A stretch of 18,145 bases of DNA, from NCBI GenBank assembly GCA_900548485.1, contig URKL01000004.1, positions 1 through 18,145 of the forward strand, read 5' to 3'. Source of the stretch: an uncultured Succinatimonas sp. (lineage in GTDB: Bacteria > Pseudomonadota > Gammaproteobacteria > Enterobacterales > Succinivibrionaceae). Position 1 is the stretch's first letter. Each line of letters begins with the position of its first letter. The notes under the pieces are model-generated. The model was not told where the DNA came from, searched no databases, and saw only the letters and a program-made list of their open reading frames with translations. The translations under genes and the position numbers were made by a program. Positions 6,975 to 14,048 of this stretch are shown here, one piece after another.

Positions 6975-7847
6975 ATGTCTATTTCAGATACTCATATTCA
7001 AGGTTTAATGAAAGCTTTCGATGCCCCTTGGCCAGGACCTAAAGGTAATAAATATACTTTAAAGTCAGATCTTTTAGAACTTACTGTCTGTCCTGAAGAT
7101 GGTGCGCGTATTATCGATTTGAAATACAAAGGAATAAATATCTTAAGACCATACAATGAACAGAGACGAGCCTTCCAATACGGTTGTTTTCCTATGATTC
7201 CTTGGGTTGGTCGTGTAGAAAATGGTGATATTAAATTTAACTCAAAAACTTACCATCTATATCAAAACAAAGGAAAAAATGCTATGCATGGCATAGCACA
7301 TTTTGAAAACTGGCAGGTAATTTCCAGTGATGATCATTCTATTGTTTTAATGTTCACACTAGGTAATCCTTGGCCTTGGTCTGGCAGAGTTTATGAAAAA
7401 CTACAAATAAAAGATAATATATTAGAAATGAGCTTAAAGGTGGAAACGGATAAAGCCTCATTTCCTGCATCTGTAGGCTGGCATCCTTGGTTTTTAAAAG
7501 ATCCTAAAAATACAGGTAAAAATGAACTTCATGTAAGTTTTATGGCTGACTCTATGGAAGAAATTATAGACGAGTTGCCAACAACCAGAAAGTTAGCTGT
7601 AACACAAGGACCTTATGATGATTGTTTTAATTTTGACAACTATAATGCAGGAGCTAAATTAGAATATCAAGATGACTTCTCAATCAATATAACTTCAAAT
7701 TGTCCAGCTTTGATTGTGTTTGATAAACAGCCTGATGCCACTTGTGTAAATACAATTACAGGTGTTCCCAATGATGTTAATACTAATCCAAATATAGTAA
7801 CCCCAATAAAACCATTAGAAGCTAAAGCAAAATGGGAGTTTATTTAA
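6975..7847 (+). CDS. Aldose 1-epimerase (mutarotase)-like protein
   Basis: A 290-residue protein of the galactose mutarotase-like fold. Family signatures are RIIDLKYKGINIL near the start, YGCFPMIPWVGRVENG (substrate-pocket Arg), NAMHG with the first His, and GWHPWF with the second. These enzymes interconvert alpha and beta anomers of aldoses in the cytoplasm. Near the C-terminus the conserved C-V-E segment that carries the catalytic Glu reads CVNTITG, putting Asn at residue 259. Activity may thus be lost or changed, or the protein may only bind sugar. A strong Shine-Dalgarno AAGGAG at 6963-6968 fixes the start. Because the upstream transporter gene is reduced to its end, the original operon promoter is probably gone. 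A strong hairpin follows at 7931-7955. Confidence 0.85.
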   Translation: MSISDTHIQGLMKAFDAPWPGPKGNKYTLKSDLLELTVCPEDGARIIDLKYKGINILRPYNEQRRAFQYGCFPMIPWVGRVENGDIKFNSKTYHLYQNKGKNAMHGIAHFENWQVISSDDHSIVLMFTLGNPWPWSGRVYEKLQIKDNILEMSLKVETDKASFPASVGWHPWFLKDPKNTGKNELHVSFMADSMEEIIDELPTTRKLAVTQGPYDDCFNFDNYNAGAKLEYQDDFSINITSNCPALIVFDKQPDATCVNTITGVPNDVNTNPNIVTPIKPLEAKAKWEFI

Positions 7848-7930
7848 GCACATCAAAGACTAGTGATGTTTAAAACTCCTAGAAGTATTACTTAATTTAT
7901 ACTTTACGTTGTCTTCACTTTAGATATCAA

Positions 7931-7955
7931 AAAACCGCCTGTTGCAGGCGGTTTT
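7931..7955. terminator. Strong bidirectional terminator
   Basis: Arms AAAACCGCCTG (7931-7941) and CAGGCGGTTTT (7945-7955) pair perfectly over 11 bases around a 3-base loop, with A-tract and T-tract on the two sides. It lies between the convergent epimerase and rsuA genes and can end transcripts from both. Confidence 0.9.
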
Positions 7956-8025
7956 ACTTTGAAACATTACTAATTTGCAAATAATATTCTTAGATCCATA
8001 TTTGTAAAGACGAACCTAATTATCG

Positions 8026-8055
8026 TTTTGCCCATGCCTATTTTGCCCATGCCTA
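8026..8055. repeat. Exact tandem 15-bp duplication
   Basis: TTTTGCCCATGCCTA occurs twice with no spacer (8026-8040 and 8041-8055), 25 bases beyond the rsuA stop codon. It looks like a replication-slippage duplication in non-coding DNA. I see nothing else in 7956-8079. Confidence 0.9.
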
Positions 8056-8079
8056 ATAACAAATTTTTCTTTAAGACGA

Positions 8080-8805
8080 TTAGTCTTTAAACATAAGACT
8101 TATCTCATCATCATCTAAAAGTCTGTACTCACCAAGATCTAAACTCTCATCTAGAAGTAAAGATCCAATGGATAAGCGTTTTAACTCTAAGACTTCATTA
8201 CCTACACATTCAAAGAGACGTTTTACCTCATGAAAACGACCTTCAGTTACAGTAACTATAGCCTCATTATCTGAGACTATTTCAAGTTTAGCACTCTTAT
8301 AAGGCTTATCCTCTTGAGGATGTTTTAAAGACGAAGCAAAACGCTCAATATCACGCTCTAAAAGCTTATTTTTAACCACAGCAAGATAACGCTTTTCGAT
8401 CTCATATCGAGGTGAGGTGATCTTATGAGCAAGATCGCCATCATCCGTCACAATCACAAGCCCTGTAGTATCCACGTCTAAACGTCCAGCACAATGAAGT
8501 TCAGTAAAATGTGGCTCTTGAGAGAAAATGGAGCTTACAGTTAAATAACGACTATCCCTATCTGCACAGACATAATCCTCAGGTTTATTAAGCATAAAAA
8601 CACGCTTTTTTAAATAATCTGAGGCAACAAAGTCATTACCATCTAGAGATAAAGGCGTAGTAGCTGAGATCTTCATACTCGGATCACAGCAAACCTCGCC
8701 ATCTACACTGACAGCTCCCTGTTTAATCAAATAGCCTGCTTCTTTACGCGATACTTCAAAGCTTCTAGATACAGCTTTATCTAAACGTAGCTTATCAGAG
8801 GCCAT
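8080..8805 (-). CDS. rsuA: 16S rRNA pseudouridine(516) synthase RsuA
   Basis: RsuA isomerises one uridine in 16S rRNA to pseudouridine during small-subunit assembly. Residues 1-60 form an S4 RNA-binding domain ([11 protein letters not shown], then [13 protein letters not shown]). The catalytic domain follows, with [10 protein letters not shown] at 108-117 and the catalytic Asp at 110. The later motif [10 protein letters not shown] is also typical. At 241 residues the length is close to the E. coli enzyme. RluB, RluE and RluF share this architecture, but the short length and single S4 domain fit RsuA best. Its start lies inside the end of fabB, overlapping by 11 bases, so translation is probably coupled and the two share the fabB promoter. 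Confidence 0.88.
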   Translation of the reverse strand: MASDKLRLDKAVSRSFEVSRKEAGYLIKQGAVSVDGEVCCDPSMKISATTPLSLDGNDFVASDYLKKRVFMLNKPEDYVCADRDSRYLTVSSIFSQEPHFTELHCAGRLDVDTTGLVIVTDDGDLAHKITSPRYEIEKRYLAVVKNKLLERDIERFASSLKHPQEDKPYKSAKLEIVSDNEAIVTVTEGRFHEVKRLFECVGNEVLELKRLSIGSLLLDESLDLGEYRLLDDDEISLMFKD

Positions 8806-10018
8806 ATTTTCTCAATACAATTGAAGCGTTAGTACCACCAAAACCAAAGCTATTGGACATTACAGTCTCAAGCTTACAGTTGCGAGCAACATTGGCAACA
8901 ATATCAAACCCCTCACAATGTTCGTCAAGCTTATCAACATTAATTGACGGTGCAATAAAATCATTTTGCATCATCAAGATTGAAAAAATAGCTTCATTTA
9001 CACCAGCTGCACCTAAGGCATGACCGGTCATGGATTTTGTTGAGGAGATTGGCGGACGCTTATCACCAAATACTGCTGCAATAGCTTCTAACTCTTTAAT
9101 ATCACCTAAAACAGTAGAAGTACCATGAGTATTAATATAGTCAATAGGATATGGACAGTCTTTTAAAGCTAATTTCATGCAACGCATTGCACCTTCACCT
9201 GAAGGAGCAACCATATCATAACCATCTGAAGTGGCACCAAAGCCGACAACCTCAGCTAAAATCTTAGCTCCACGAGCTTTAGCATGTTCCTCTGACTCTA
9301 AAACTAAGATACCACCACCAGCACTGATAACAAAACCGTCACGATCTGCATCATATGGTCGAGATGCTTTCTCTGGAGTTTCATTGTAATTCTTAGATAA
9401 TGCTCCCATACCATCAAAGAGGCAGGAAATTGACCAATTCGCAGACTCACCACCGCCTGCAAACATAATGTCATGTCGTCCTAACATGATCTCATCGCAA
9501 GCAAGTTCAATACAATGAGCTGAGGTTGAGCAAGCAGAACTTATAGTTAAAGAGGCACCTCTAATCTTAAAGGCAGTAGCTAAGTTTGCAGAAGTAGTAG
9601 AACTCATAGCTTTAGGAACTGCATAAGGTCCTACACGTCTGATACCACGGGTACGTAAAGTATCAGCTGCATCAACAATAGCAGCAGTATCGCCACCACC
9701 TGAGCCTACAAATAAACCAGTGCGCTCATTTGAAACCTGTTCCTCAGTTAAACCAGCTTGAGCGATAGCCTCTTTCATTGCAATATAAGCATAAGCTGCG
9801 GCATCGCCCATAAAACGTAAAAGACGTCTATCAATATGCTCTTTAAAATCTAAATTGACTAAGCCGGCAACCTGTGAACGCATGCCTTTTTCGATAAAGT
9901 CAGGCTCTGAAACAATACCTGATTTGCCTTGCTTTAAAGCTTGTAAAACCGCTTCGCATCCGACACCAATACTTGAAACGATTCCAAGACCGGTAACAAC
10001 TACCTTACGCAGGGACAT
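8795..10018 (-). CDS. fabB: 3-oxoacyl-ACP synthase I (FabB)
   Basis: FabB condenses malonyl-ACP with growing acyl-ACP in fatty acid synthesis and is the enzyme that lets unsaturated chains elongate. All active-site residues occur at the same numbers as in E. coli FabB: Cys163 in [10 protein letters not shown], His298 in INTHGTS, Lys328 in SSTKSM and His333 in TGHALGAAG. The length of 407 residues matches FabB and is slightly short for Fab[15 protein letters not shown] at 132-144 is typical of FabB. A purine-rich GGAGAAGAAG lies just before the ATG. The 3' end overlaps rsuA by 11 bases. No other fatty acid genes are nearby. Confidence 0.92.
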   Translation of the reverse strand: MSLRKVVVTGLGIVSSIGVGCEAVLQALKQGKSGIVSEPDFIEKGMRSQVAGLVNLDFKEHIDRRLLRFMGDAAAYAYIAMKEAIAQAGLTEEQVSNERTGLFVGSGGGDTAAIVDAADTLRTRGIRRVGPYAVPKAMSSTTSANLATAFKIRGASLTISSACSTSAHCIELACDEIMLGRHDIMFAGGGESANWSISCLFDGMGALSKNYNETPEKASRPYDADRDGFVISAGGGILVLESEEHAKARGAKILAEVVGFGATSDGYDMVAPSGEGAMRCMKLALKDCPYPIDYINTHGTSTVLGDIKELEAIAAVFGDKRPPISSTKSMTGHALGAAGVNEAIFSILMMQNDFIAPSINVDKLDEHCEGFDIVANVARNCKLETVMSNSFGFGGTNASIVLRKYGL

Positions 10019-10060
10019 ATTTCTTCTTCTCCAACTTATAAATTACAAGTAATTAAATTT

Positions 10061-10090
10061 AATATAAACACTAATAACTATTTAATTCAA
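10061..10090 (-). promoter_or_regulatory. Predicted promoter of fabB-rsuA
   Basis: Read on the minus strand, TTGAAT (10085-10090) is followed after 18 bases by TATATT (10061-10066), close to sigma-70 consensus. The -10 lies 42 bases before the fabB ATG. The region is AT-rich, so this is a moderate call. Confidence 0.5.
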
Positions 10091-10248
10091 CATTTTCCAT
10101 GCAAGATCCTAATGCAAAATCAAAAAATAAAACATGCGTCAAAGCGCAAAAAAATCATCTAAACCCTTTTAAAATAAGACTTTGTGTATTCAAAGTGCAT
10201 TTTTACGCCGTTTAAAGCAATTTTTATTTTTTATAGCTGATTGTGGTG

Positions 10249-10254
10249 TATAAT
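10249..10254 (+). promoter_or_regulatory. infA: Predicted -10 box of infA
   Basis: A perfect TATAAT lies 63 bases before the infA start. The -35 position, about 10226-10231, holds only ATTTTT, which is poor. Apart from the two promoters and the leader hairpin I see nothing in the 300-base gap between fabB and infA. Confidence 0.55.
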
Positions 10255-10273
10255 GAGCGCACCTAAAAAAAGC

Positions 10274-10288
10274 GCCGGATAATCCGGC
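10274..10288 (+). promoter_or_regulatory. Hairpin in the infA leader
   Basis: GCCGGA (10274-10279) pairs with TCCGGC (10283-10288) around a 3-base loop, about 15 bases into the expected infA transcript and 29 before the start codon. A T-rich but broken tract follows. It could stabilise the mRNA or act as a weak attenuator. The function is inferred only from its position. Confidence 0.4.
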
Positions 10289-10317
10289 TATTATATTGTT
10301 AGACACTAAAAGAGTTT

Positions 10318-10536
10318 ATGGCTAAAGAAGAAAATATCGAAATGCAGGGCACTGTGCTTGAGAACTTACCTAACACTATGTTCAGAGTACAATTAGAGAA
10401 TGGCCACATTGTAATGGCTCACATCTCAGGTAAGATGCGTAAAAATTACATCAGAATTTTAACTGGTGACAAAGTTACCGTTCAAATCACTCCTTATGAT
10501 TTGAGTAAAGGTCGTATCACCTTCCGCGCCCGTTAA
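10318..10536 (+). CDS. infA: Translation initiation factor IF-1
   Basis: IF-1 binds the A-site of the 30S subunit during initiation. The 72-residue protein is full length and colinear with the very conserved family: [11 protein letters not shown] at the start, FRVQLENGH, then [15 protein letters not shown] and ending GRITFRAR, a single OB-fold. Shine-Dalgarno-like AAAAGAG lies just before the ATG. It stands as a single-gene unit between its own promoter and the hairpin at 10567-10591. Its standard bacterial sequence is a good marker that this half belongs to a chromosome. Confidence 0.96.
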   Translation: MAKEENIEMQGTVLENLPNTMFRVQLENGHIVMAHISGKMRKNYIRILTGDKVTVQITPYDLSKGRITFRAR

Positions 10537-10566
10537 AACCATTCCTTACAAGAATATATTCTCCCT

Positions 10567-10591
10567 GCCGAAAAGCTTGAAGCTTTTCGGC
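10567..10591 (+). terminator. infA terminator
   Basis: GCCGAAAAGCT (10567-10577) and AGCTTTTCGGC (10581-10591) pair perfectly over 11 bases with loop TGA, 30 bases after the infA stop. The following CTTACTTATTTG is only moderately T-rich, but the stem is strong. Confidence 0.75.
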
Positions 10592-10629
10592 CTTACTTAT
10601 TTGTACTAAACGATTTATAAGAGGTTAAG

Positions 10630-11211
10630 ATGAATAAAATGCCCTTAGGTGAGCATATAAGACGTTATATCCTGTTTTTTATCTCCGTCTTATTGCAAGG
10701 TGCAGGAATTGCATCAATTACTGTTGCTCATATCGGAACTACCCCTATCTCCTCTCCTAATTTTGTAATCTCACTTCATACTCCTCTAACTTTGGGAGAT
10801 ACCACCATGATCTTTAATATCCTTTTGGTGATATTACAGATTATGATCATTGGTAAAAAAATTATGGATCATTGGCTAAACCTAATCATGCAGGTTCCAG
10901 TAATTATAATTTTTTCTTGGATGATTGATTTTGCCATGAGCGGCATTGAAGCTGTATTACCAGCGCAAACTCCTTATTGGTTATCCTGGCTTTTAGTAAT
11001 TGCAGGTACAATTATTTTAGCTATTAGTATCTCTTTATCCGTTGTAGCCTCAGTATGCATGGTACCTGGAGAATATTTTATACGTGTCTTCCATCCTTTA
11101 GTAAATCGTACTTTTAGCTATGTAAAAACTTTCTTCGATATCTTCCTTGTAAGTACAGCTGTTGTAATCTCATTATTTGTTACAGGCTTCTCTGAAATTG
11201 AAGGCGTCCGA
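10630..11211 (+). CDS. YczE/YitT-like membrane protein, 3'-truncated at the junction
   Basis: A hydrophobic protein with about five membrane helices (near residues 12-35, 55-75, 85-108, 118-145, 165-187), resembling the YczE/YitT family (DUF6198) of unknown function. Shine-Dalgarno AAGAGG at 10619-10624 supports the start. Family members continue past the motif G-V-R with E-G-T and a last polar helix end. Here family sequence stops at IEGVR (Arg codon 11209-11211), then F-K and a stop read foreign uxaC DNA on the opposite strand. The apparent stop at 11218-11220 is therefore an artefact of the junction, and perhaps 20 residues are missing. Confidence 0.75.
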
Positions 11212-11213
11212 TT
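11209..11213. other. Breakpoint between two unrelated genomes
   Basis: To the left, plus-strand codons read a YczE-like protein up to 11211. To the right, minus-strand codons read UxaC from 11321 down to L-N at 11216-11211. Both genes break off within the same few bases. The base shared by both frames could be short microhomology. No insertion sequence, att site, tRNA or repeat lies at the join. A chimeric assembly or artificial concatenation explains this best. Confidence 0.85.
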
Positions 11214-11321
11214 TAAATGACAATGATAATCAATAATTGGCATCTTAGCCGCATGATTATGATATAATTCCTGAGCCGTTTCGGTTTGAAGCAGGAAATT
11301 TTTATCCATAAAATTTTTCAT
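11211..11321 (-). CDS. uxaC: Uronate isomerase UxaC, first 37 codons only
   Basis: UxaC converts glucuronate and galacturonate to fructuronate and tagaturonate. The N-terminus [18 protein letters not shown], then [14 protein letters not shown], is nearly the Bacteroidales UxaC start. The H-x-H of DYHCHL (His33, His35) is the metal-binding pair of this amidohydrolase-fold enzyme. Family members continue with Pro and about 430 more residues. Here the frame runs on as RTPSISEKP, which is antisense to the YczE-like gene, so the true gene is cut at the junction. The ATG at 11321 lacks a strong Shine-Dalgarno, as usual in Bacteroides. A clear promoter lies about 115 bases upstream. Confidence 0.88.
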
Positions 11322-11437
11322 TCTTTTGTGCTTTTATTGTATAGAATAATTATCTAAGATATAACCAAGATTACACTATTGATTATAAGCAAAATACCTT
11401 CTATTTATATTTTGATTTCATCAATCGTTATCGAACA

Positions 11438-11468
11438 CAAAATTAAAAAAATTACTTAGAGATACAAA
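11438..11468 (-). promoter_or_regulatory. uxaC: Bacteroidetes-type promoter of uxaC
   Basis: On the minus strand TTTG (11465-11468) is followed after 19 bases by TAATTTTG (11438-11445), an exact match to the Bacteroidetes -33 TTTG / -7 TAnnTTTG pattern. Transcription would start near 11,434, giving a leader of about 113 bases. The leader's first part contains TTCGATAACGATTGATGAA, which might hold an operator, but I see no clean palindrome. Confidence 0.65.
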
Positions 11469-11543
11469 AATAAACCGGATATTTATAGGATTTTGGTCTT
11501 AAAATAAGAAAGGAAAAACGTTTTATCAGAATGAAGGTTACAG

Positions 11544-11648
11544 GATGTTAACTTCCTACCTCCAATGAAGTTGACTTCCTATTTCCAAGAAGTTAACTTC
11601 CTACATATAGGATGTTAATATCGTATTCTTAAGATGTTAACTTCTTAA
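11544..11648. repeat. Five degenerate 22-bp repeats with palindromic core upstream of uxaC
   Basis: Units start at 11544, 11567, 11589, 11611 and 11633 (spacings 23, 22, 22, 22). They read GATGTTAACTTCCTAC, GAAGTTGACTTCCTAT, GAAGTTAACTTCCTAC, GATGTTAATATCGTAT and GATGTTAACTTCTTAA. The best unit contains the 12-base palindrome GAAGTTAACTTC. A 22-base period is close to two DNA turns, so dimer sites would lie on one face. The array ends 76 bases upstream of the uxaC -33 box. The rest of 11322-11712 holds the promoter and otherwise nothing I recognise. Confidence 0.8.
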
Positions 11649-11712
11649 AATACGGATATCCCAAATGTTTGGTGTGCACCGCATACTACTGCTTATACCT
11701 TCTAATAGGAGG

Positions 11713-12246
11713 TCAAATTTCTTCTTTTTTTGCAGCACGAAGGATAAGAGTAGTGGCCCCAATAGTAATAATGGCTCCGTCATCAATGCGAATACGGTCT
11801 TTATCCCCCAAGATCTCGTTCATCAAGAAAGTTCCGGTCAGGCTTGGGGCATCACGAAGAGTATAAACCAATTCTCCTTGTCTGTTACGCTTCACATTAA
11901 TAATACAGTGGCGTCTGTCCATACTCATATCACCGGTTTCAATCGGAGTATTAATATCTGTACCTACACAACGGCGGCCAATGATATTATCACCTTCTTG
12001 CAGAGGTAAGACTTGCTTGAAACCGAAGACATTTTCAATGACAACGATACAGCCAAACTCTTCTTTATATACATCTTCATCCAATTTCTCTTCCTTACGA
12101 GGAGCCTTCATCTTACTCTTCCCCAGACGAATACTGAATTGCTTACCACAGTGTTCACATACAAAAACCAATGACTGGCCTTCGCTATATTTAGTTTCAT
12201 CAAAAGAAAGATAGTTCTCACATTTAGGACAAAGAATTCTTTTCAT
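11713..12246 (-). CDS. Zinc-ribbon and FHA domain protein
   Basis: A 177-residue cytoplasmic protein with no signal peptide or helix. Residues 1-35 form a zinc ribbon with Cys6, Cys9, Cys30 and Cys33 (CPKC, then CEHC). A charged linker leads to a forkhead-associated domain at about 65-171, with the expected G90-R91, Ser108 and RRH at 111-113, which normally contact phosphothreonine peptides. It probably reads a phosphorylated partner. The kinase is not in the window. It starts 10 bases after the stop of the HU-CCDC81/SPOR gene, so the two are almost surely one operon. There is no strong Shine-Dalgarno, typical of Bacteroides. The stop at 11713 is followed by no clear terminator. Confidence 0.87.
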   Translation of the reverse strand: MKRILCPKCENYLSFDETKYSEGQSLVFVCEHCGKQFSIRLGKSKMKAPRKEEKLDEDVYKEEFGCIVVIENVFGFKQVLPLQEGDNIIGRRCVGTDINTPIETGDMSMDRRHCIINVKRNRQGELVYTLRDAPSLTGTFLMNEILGDKDRIRIDDGAIITIGATTLILRAAKKEEI

Positions 12247-12256
12247 TATAAAATAT

Positions 12257-13318
12257 TTATTTAGCTAACATCCAGGCGTTCTTATAAGCCTCGTTCTCTC
12301 TTAATTTCAACAGTTGACGGTTGGCATCTTCACGATCGGCACATGACATAATACTCACGCGAATCTTACCGTCACCCGTCAATACTTTGGCACCTGTATA
12401 TCCCTTGGCTTTAAGTTCACCTGCCATCGCCTCCGCATCTTTCGTATTAGCTACGCTGGCAATAATTATATGATATGGAAAAGTTTTTTCCACAACCTTG
12501 GTTTCGGTTGCTTTCATTGTCTTTTCCGGTTGGTTAACTTTCACTTCTTTTACCGCAACCGGCTTTACTACAGATGCTTTACGAACAGTGGACGACTTTT
12601 TCTTCGCAGTTGCCGGTTTGGTTTGTGGGATGGCATCAACTGATTTTAGCATAACCGGAGTCATTGCCACCGATTGTTTCTCTATCTTTTCAAACAAATC
12701 AGTTGGAAGTAGCCGGGCATAATTTCCTTTTTCAATATATGTATTCTCTACCGGTGTTGACATAAAGAAAAACAATGCAACCGCTGCAATCATAGCTACG
12801 GCATTTCTCAAAAAGGCCCAGTTCGCTCTGAATTCATAACTTGTCTTTTTCTTAAGAACAGTCGGAAGAATTTGTTCTTTCTCCGGACGTCGCAAAACCG
12901 ACAACTCCTTCATCTCAAACGAGTCGAGCCCATAGAGGTAAGGAGTGGTAATTTTATTGTCGTAAGGAACAAACTCGTAAGTATTATGAATGGTATAGCG
13001 GATTTCTCCAATATTAGGAAGATCAGTTTTTCCATCCTCATGCAGAGCGGAGATAAGTTCTGCCACCTCTTTTTCTACCATTTTGGTAGCATCCGAGAAG
13101 TTAGTATCGTACACAGCCATATAAGATTGTACTAAGACACCATCATTCAACGTCAATTGAGGATTGAAACCAATAGTACGGGTAGGCGGGAGGAATAAAT
13201 TCTCTTCAGCCACTCTCATAGCAGGAGCGTAGTGAGCTATAAATCCACCAAAACCGGGAACGATCACACAATCATTCTCTAATAATAATACTTCAATATG
13301 CTGTGCCAATTCAATCAT
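12257..13318 (-). CDS. HU-CCDC81 and SPOR domain membrane protein
   Basis: A 353-residue Bacteroidales protein. Residues 1-60 (MIELAQHIEVLLLENDCVIV, then PGFGGFIAHY) and about 60-135 look like the paired HU-CCDC81 domains, related to the HU/IHF DNA-binding fold. A single membrane helix lies at about 168-187. A proline/lysine-rich stretch (about 205-270) spans the periplasm, and a SPOR domain at about 275-353 (FPYHIIIASVANTKDAEAMAG) would bind denuded peptidoglycan glycans at division sites. It would thus bridge a cytoplasmic HU-like module to the septal wall. Whether the HU part binds DNA is not known here. It heads a two-gene operon with the FHA protein. Confidence 0.9.
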   Translation of the reverse strand: MIELAQHIEVLLLENDCVIVPGFGGFIAHYAPAMRVAEENLFLPPTRTIGFNPQLTLNDGVLVQSYMAVYDTNFSDATKMVEKEVAELISALHEDGKTDLPNIGEIRYTIHNTYEFVPYDNKITTPYLYGLDSFEMKELSVLRRPEKEQILPTVLKKKTSYEFRANWAFLRNAVAMIAAVALFFFMSTPVENTYIEKGNYARLLPTDLFEKIEKQSVAMTPVMLKSVDAIPQTKPATAKKKSSTVRKASVVKPVAVKEVKVNQPEKTMKATETKVVEKTFPYHIIIASVANTKDAEAMAGELKAKGYTGAKVLTGDGKIRVSIMSCADREDANRQLLKLRENEAYKNAWMLAK

Positions 13319-13323
13319 GTGTG

Positions 13324-13331
13324 CAAAATTA
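13324..13331 (-). promoter_or_regulatory. -7 box close to the HU-CCDC81/SPOR start
   Basis: Minus-strand TAATTTTG fits TAnnTTTG but ends 6 bases before the ATG at 13318, which would make the transcript nearly leaderless. No good TTTG lies 19-21 bases further up. A second, imperfect match (TAGCATTTG, 13379-13387) would give a normal leader. Confidence 0.35.
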
Positions 13332-13440
13332 ACTGATTAATTCAAGATATGCCATAAAACCGCACATTTTATTATTAACAAATGCTAAACGCCGGCTTCC
13401 TTTCTTAGCCATCTATAACTGTCATATTAGAAAAAATGCC

Positions 13441-13448
13441 TACTTTTG
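13441..13448 (+). promoter_or_regulatory. -7 box of rfbC-ugd
   Basis: TACTTTTG matches TAnnTTTG, 28 bases before the rfbC ATG. The -33 region has no clear TTTG. Position and spacing fit the rfbC-ugd unit. Confidence 0.5.
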
Positions 13449-13476
13449 CGCTACTTAATAATATCATCAGAAACGA

Positions 13477-14025
13477 ATGAATTATATACAAACAGAAATA
13501 GATGGTGTGTGGATCATTGAACCGAAGATTTTTTTCGATCCGCGCGGATATTTCATGGAAGCATTCAAGCAACAGGAATTTGATGCTACTATCGGACAGA
13601 TAAATTTTATACAAGATAATGAATCTCAATCTTCATTCGGCACGTTACGCGGACTCCATTATCAAAAAGGAGCCTATAGCCAAGCCAAACTAGTGCGTGT
13701 CATCAAAGGTGAAGTGCTGGATGTGGCTGTCGATTTAAGAAAGTCATCACCTACATTTGGAAAGCATATCAGCGTATTGTTAAGCGACGAAAATAAACGC
13801 CAGCTTTTTATTCCCCGTGGGTTTGCCCATGGATTTTTAGTGAAAAGCGAAATAGCTATCTTTACTTATAAGGTAGATAATATATATGCCCCCCAATCTG
13901 AGGCTTCTATCCTATACAATGATCCGGCATTGGCTATCGACTGGCCTATTGCCGATTCTCAACTTGTCATGTCAGAGAAAGACAAGCAGGCAGGAGCCTT
14001 TCGGGAAGCAGAATATTTTGAATAG
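13477..14025 (+). CDS. rfbC: dTDP-4-dehydrorhamnose 3,5-epimerase
   Basis: RfbC/RmlC epimerises dTDP-4-keto-6-deoxyglucose at C3 and C5, the third step of dTDP-L-rhamnose synthesis. The 182-residue cupin is full length. The conserved FDPRGYFMEAF at 20-30, LRGLHYQ with catalytic His61, RVIKGEVLDVAVDLR, PRGFAHGF and Tyr131 in FTYKVDN are all present. It lacks rfbA, rfbB and rfbD as neighbours. It is followed after 23 bases by ugd, so the pair probably share a transcript that makes sugar nucleotides for surface polysaccharide. The start at 13477 has no Shine-Dalgarno, as is usual in Bacteroides. Confidence 0.93.
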   Translation: MNYIQTEIDGVWIIEPKIFFDPRGYFMEAFKQQEFDATIGQINFIQDNESQSSFGTLRGLHYQKGAYSQAKLVRVIKGEVLDVAVDLRKSSPTFGKHISVLLSDENKRQLFIPRGFAHGFLVKSEIAIFTYKVDNIYAPQSEASILYNDPALAIDWPIADSQLVMSEKDKQAGAFREAEYFE

Positions 14026-14048
14026 AAACCCTCAATAAATAAAAGAAC

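Noticed and set aside
11118..11321. A 67-residue leftward ORF as a novel small protein
   Set aside because: Its first 37 residues are the start of uxaC and the rest is antisense YczE-like gene. It is a junction product.
11544..11648. The 22-bp repeats as a CRISPR array
   Set aside because: Units are adjacent and degenerate, the period leaves only about 6 bases between cores, and there are no unique spacers or cas genes.
11000..11700. Horizontal transfer of a Bacteroides segment into the gammaproteobacterium
   Set aside because: No mobile element, integrase, att site or tRNA is at the border, and the right side consists of ordinary chromosomal Bacteroides genes running to the window end. A chimera is simpler.
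11671..11710. A hairpin after the FHA gene as its terminator
   Set aside because: The possible stem (ACCTTCT/AGGAGGT) has almost no loop and no T-tract follows in the leftward direction.
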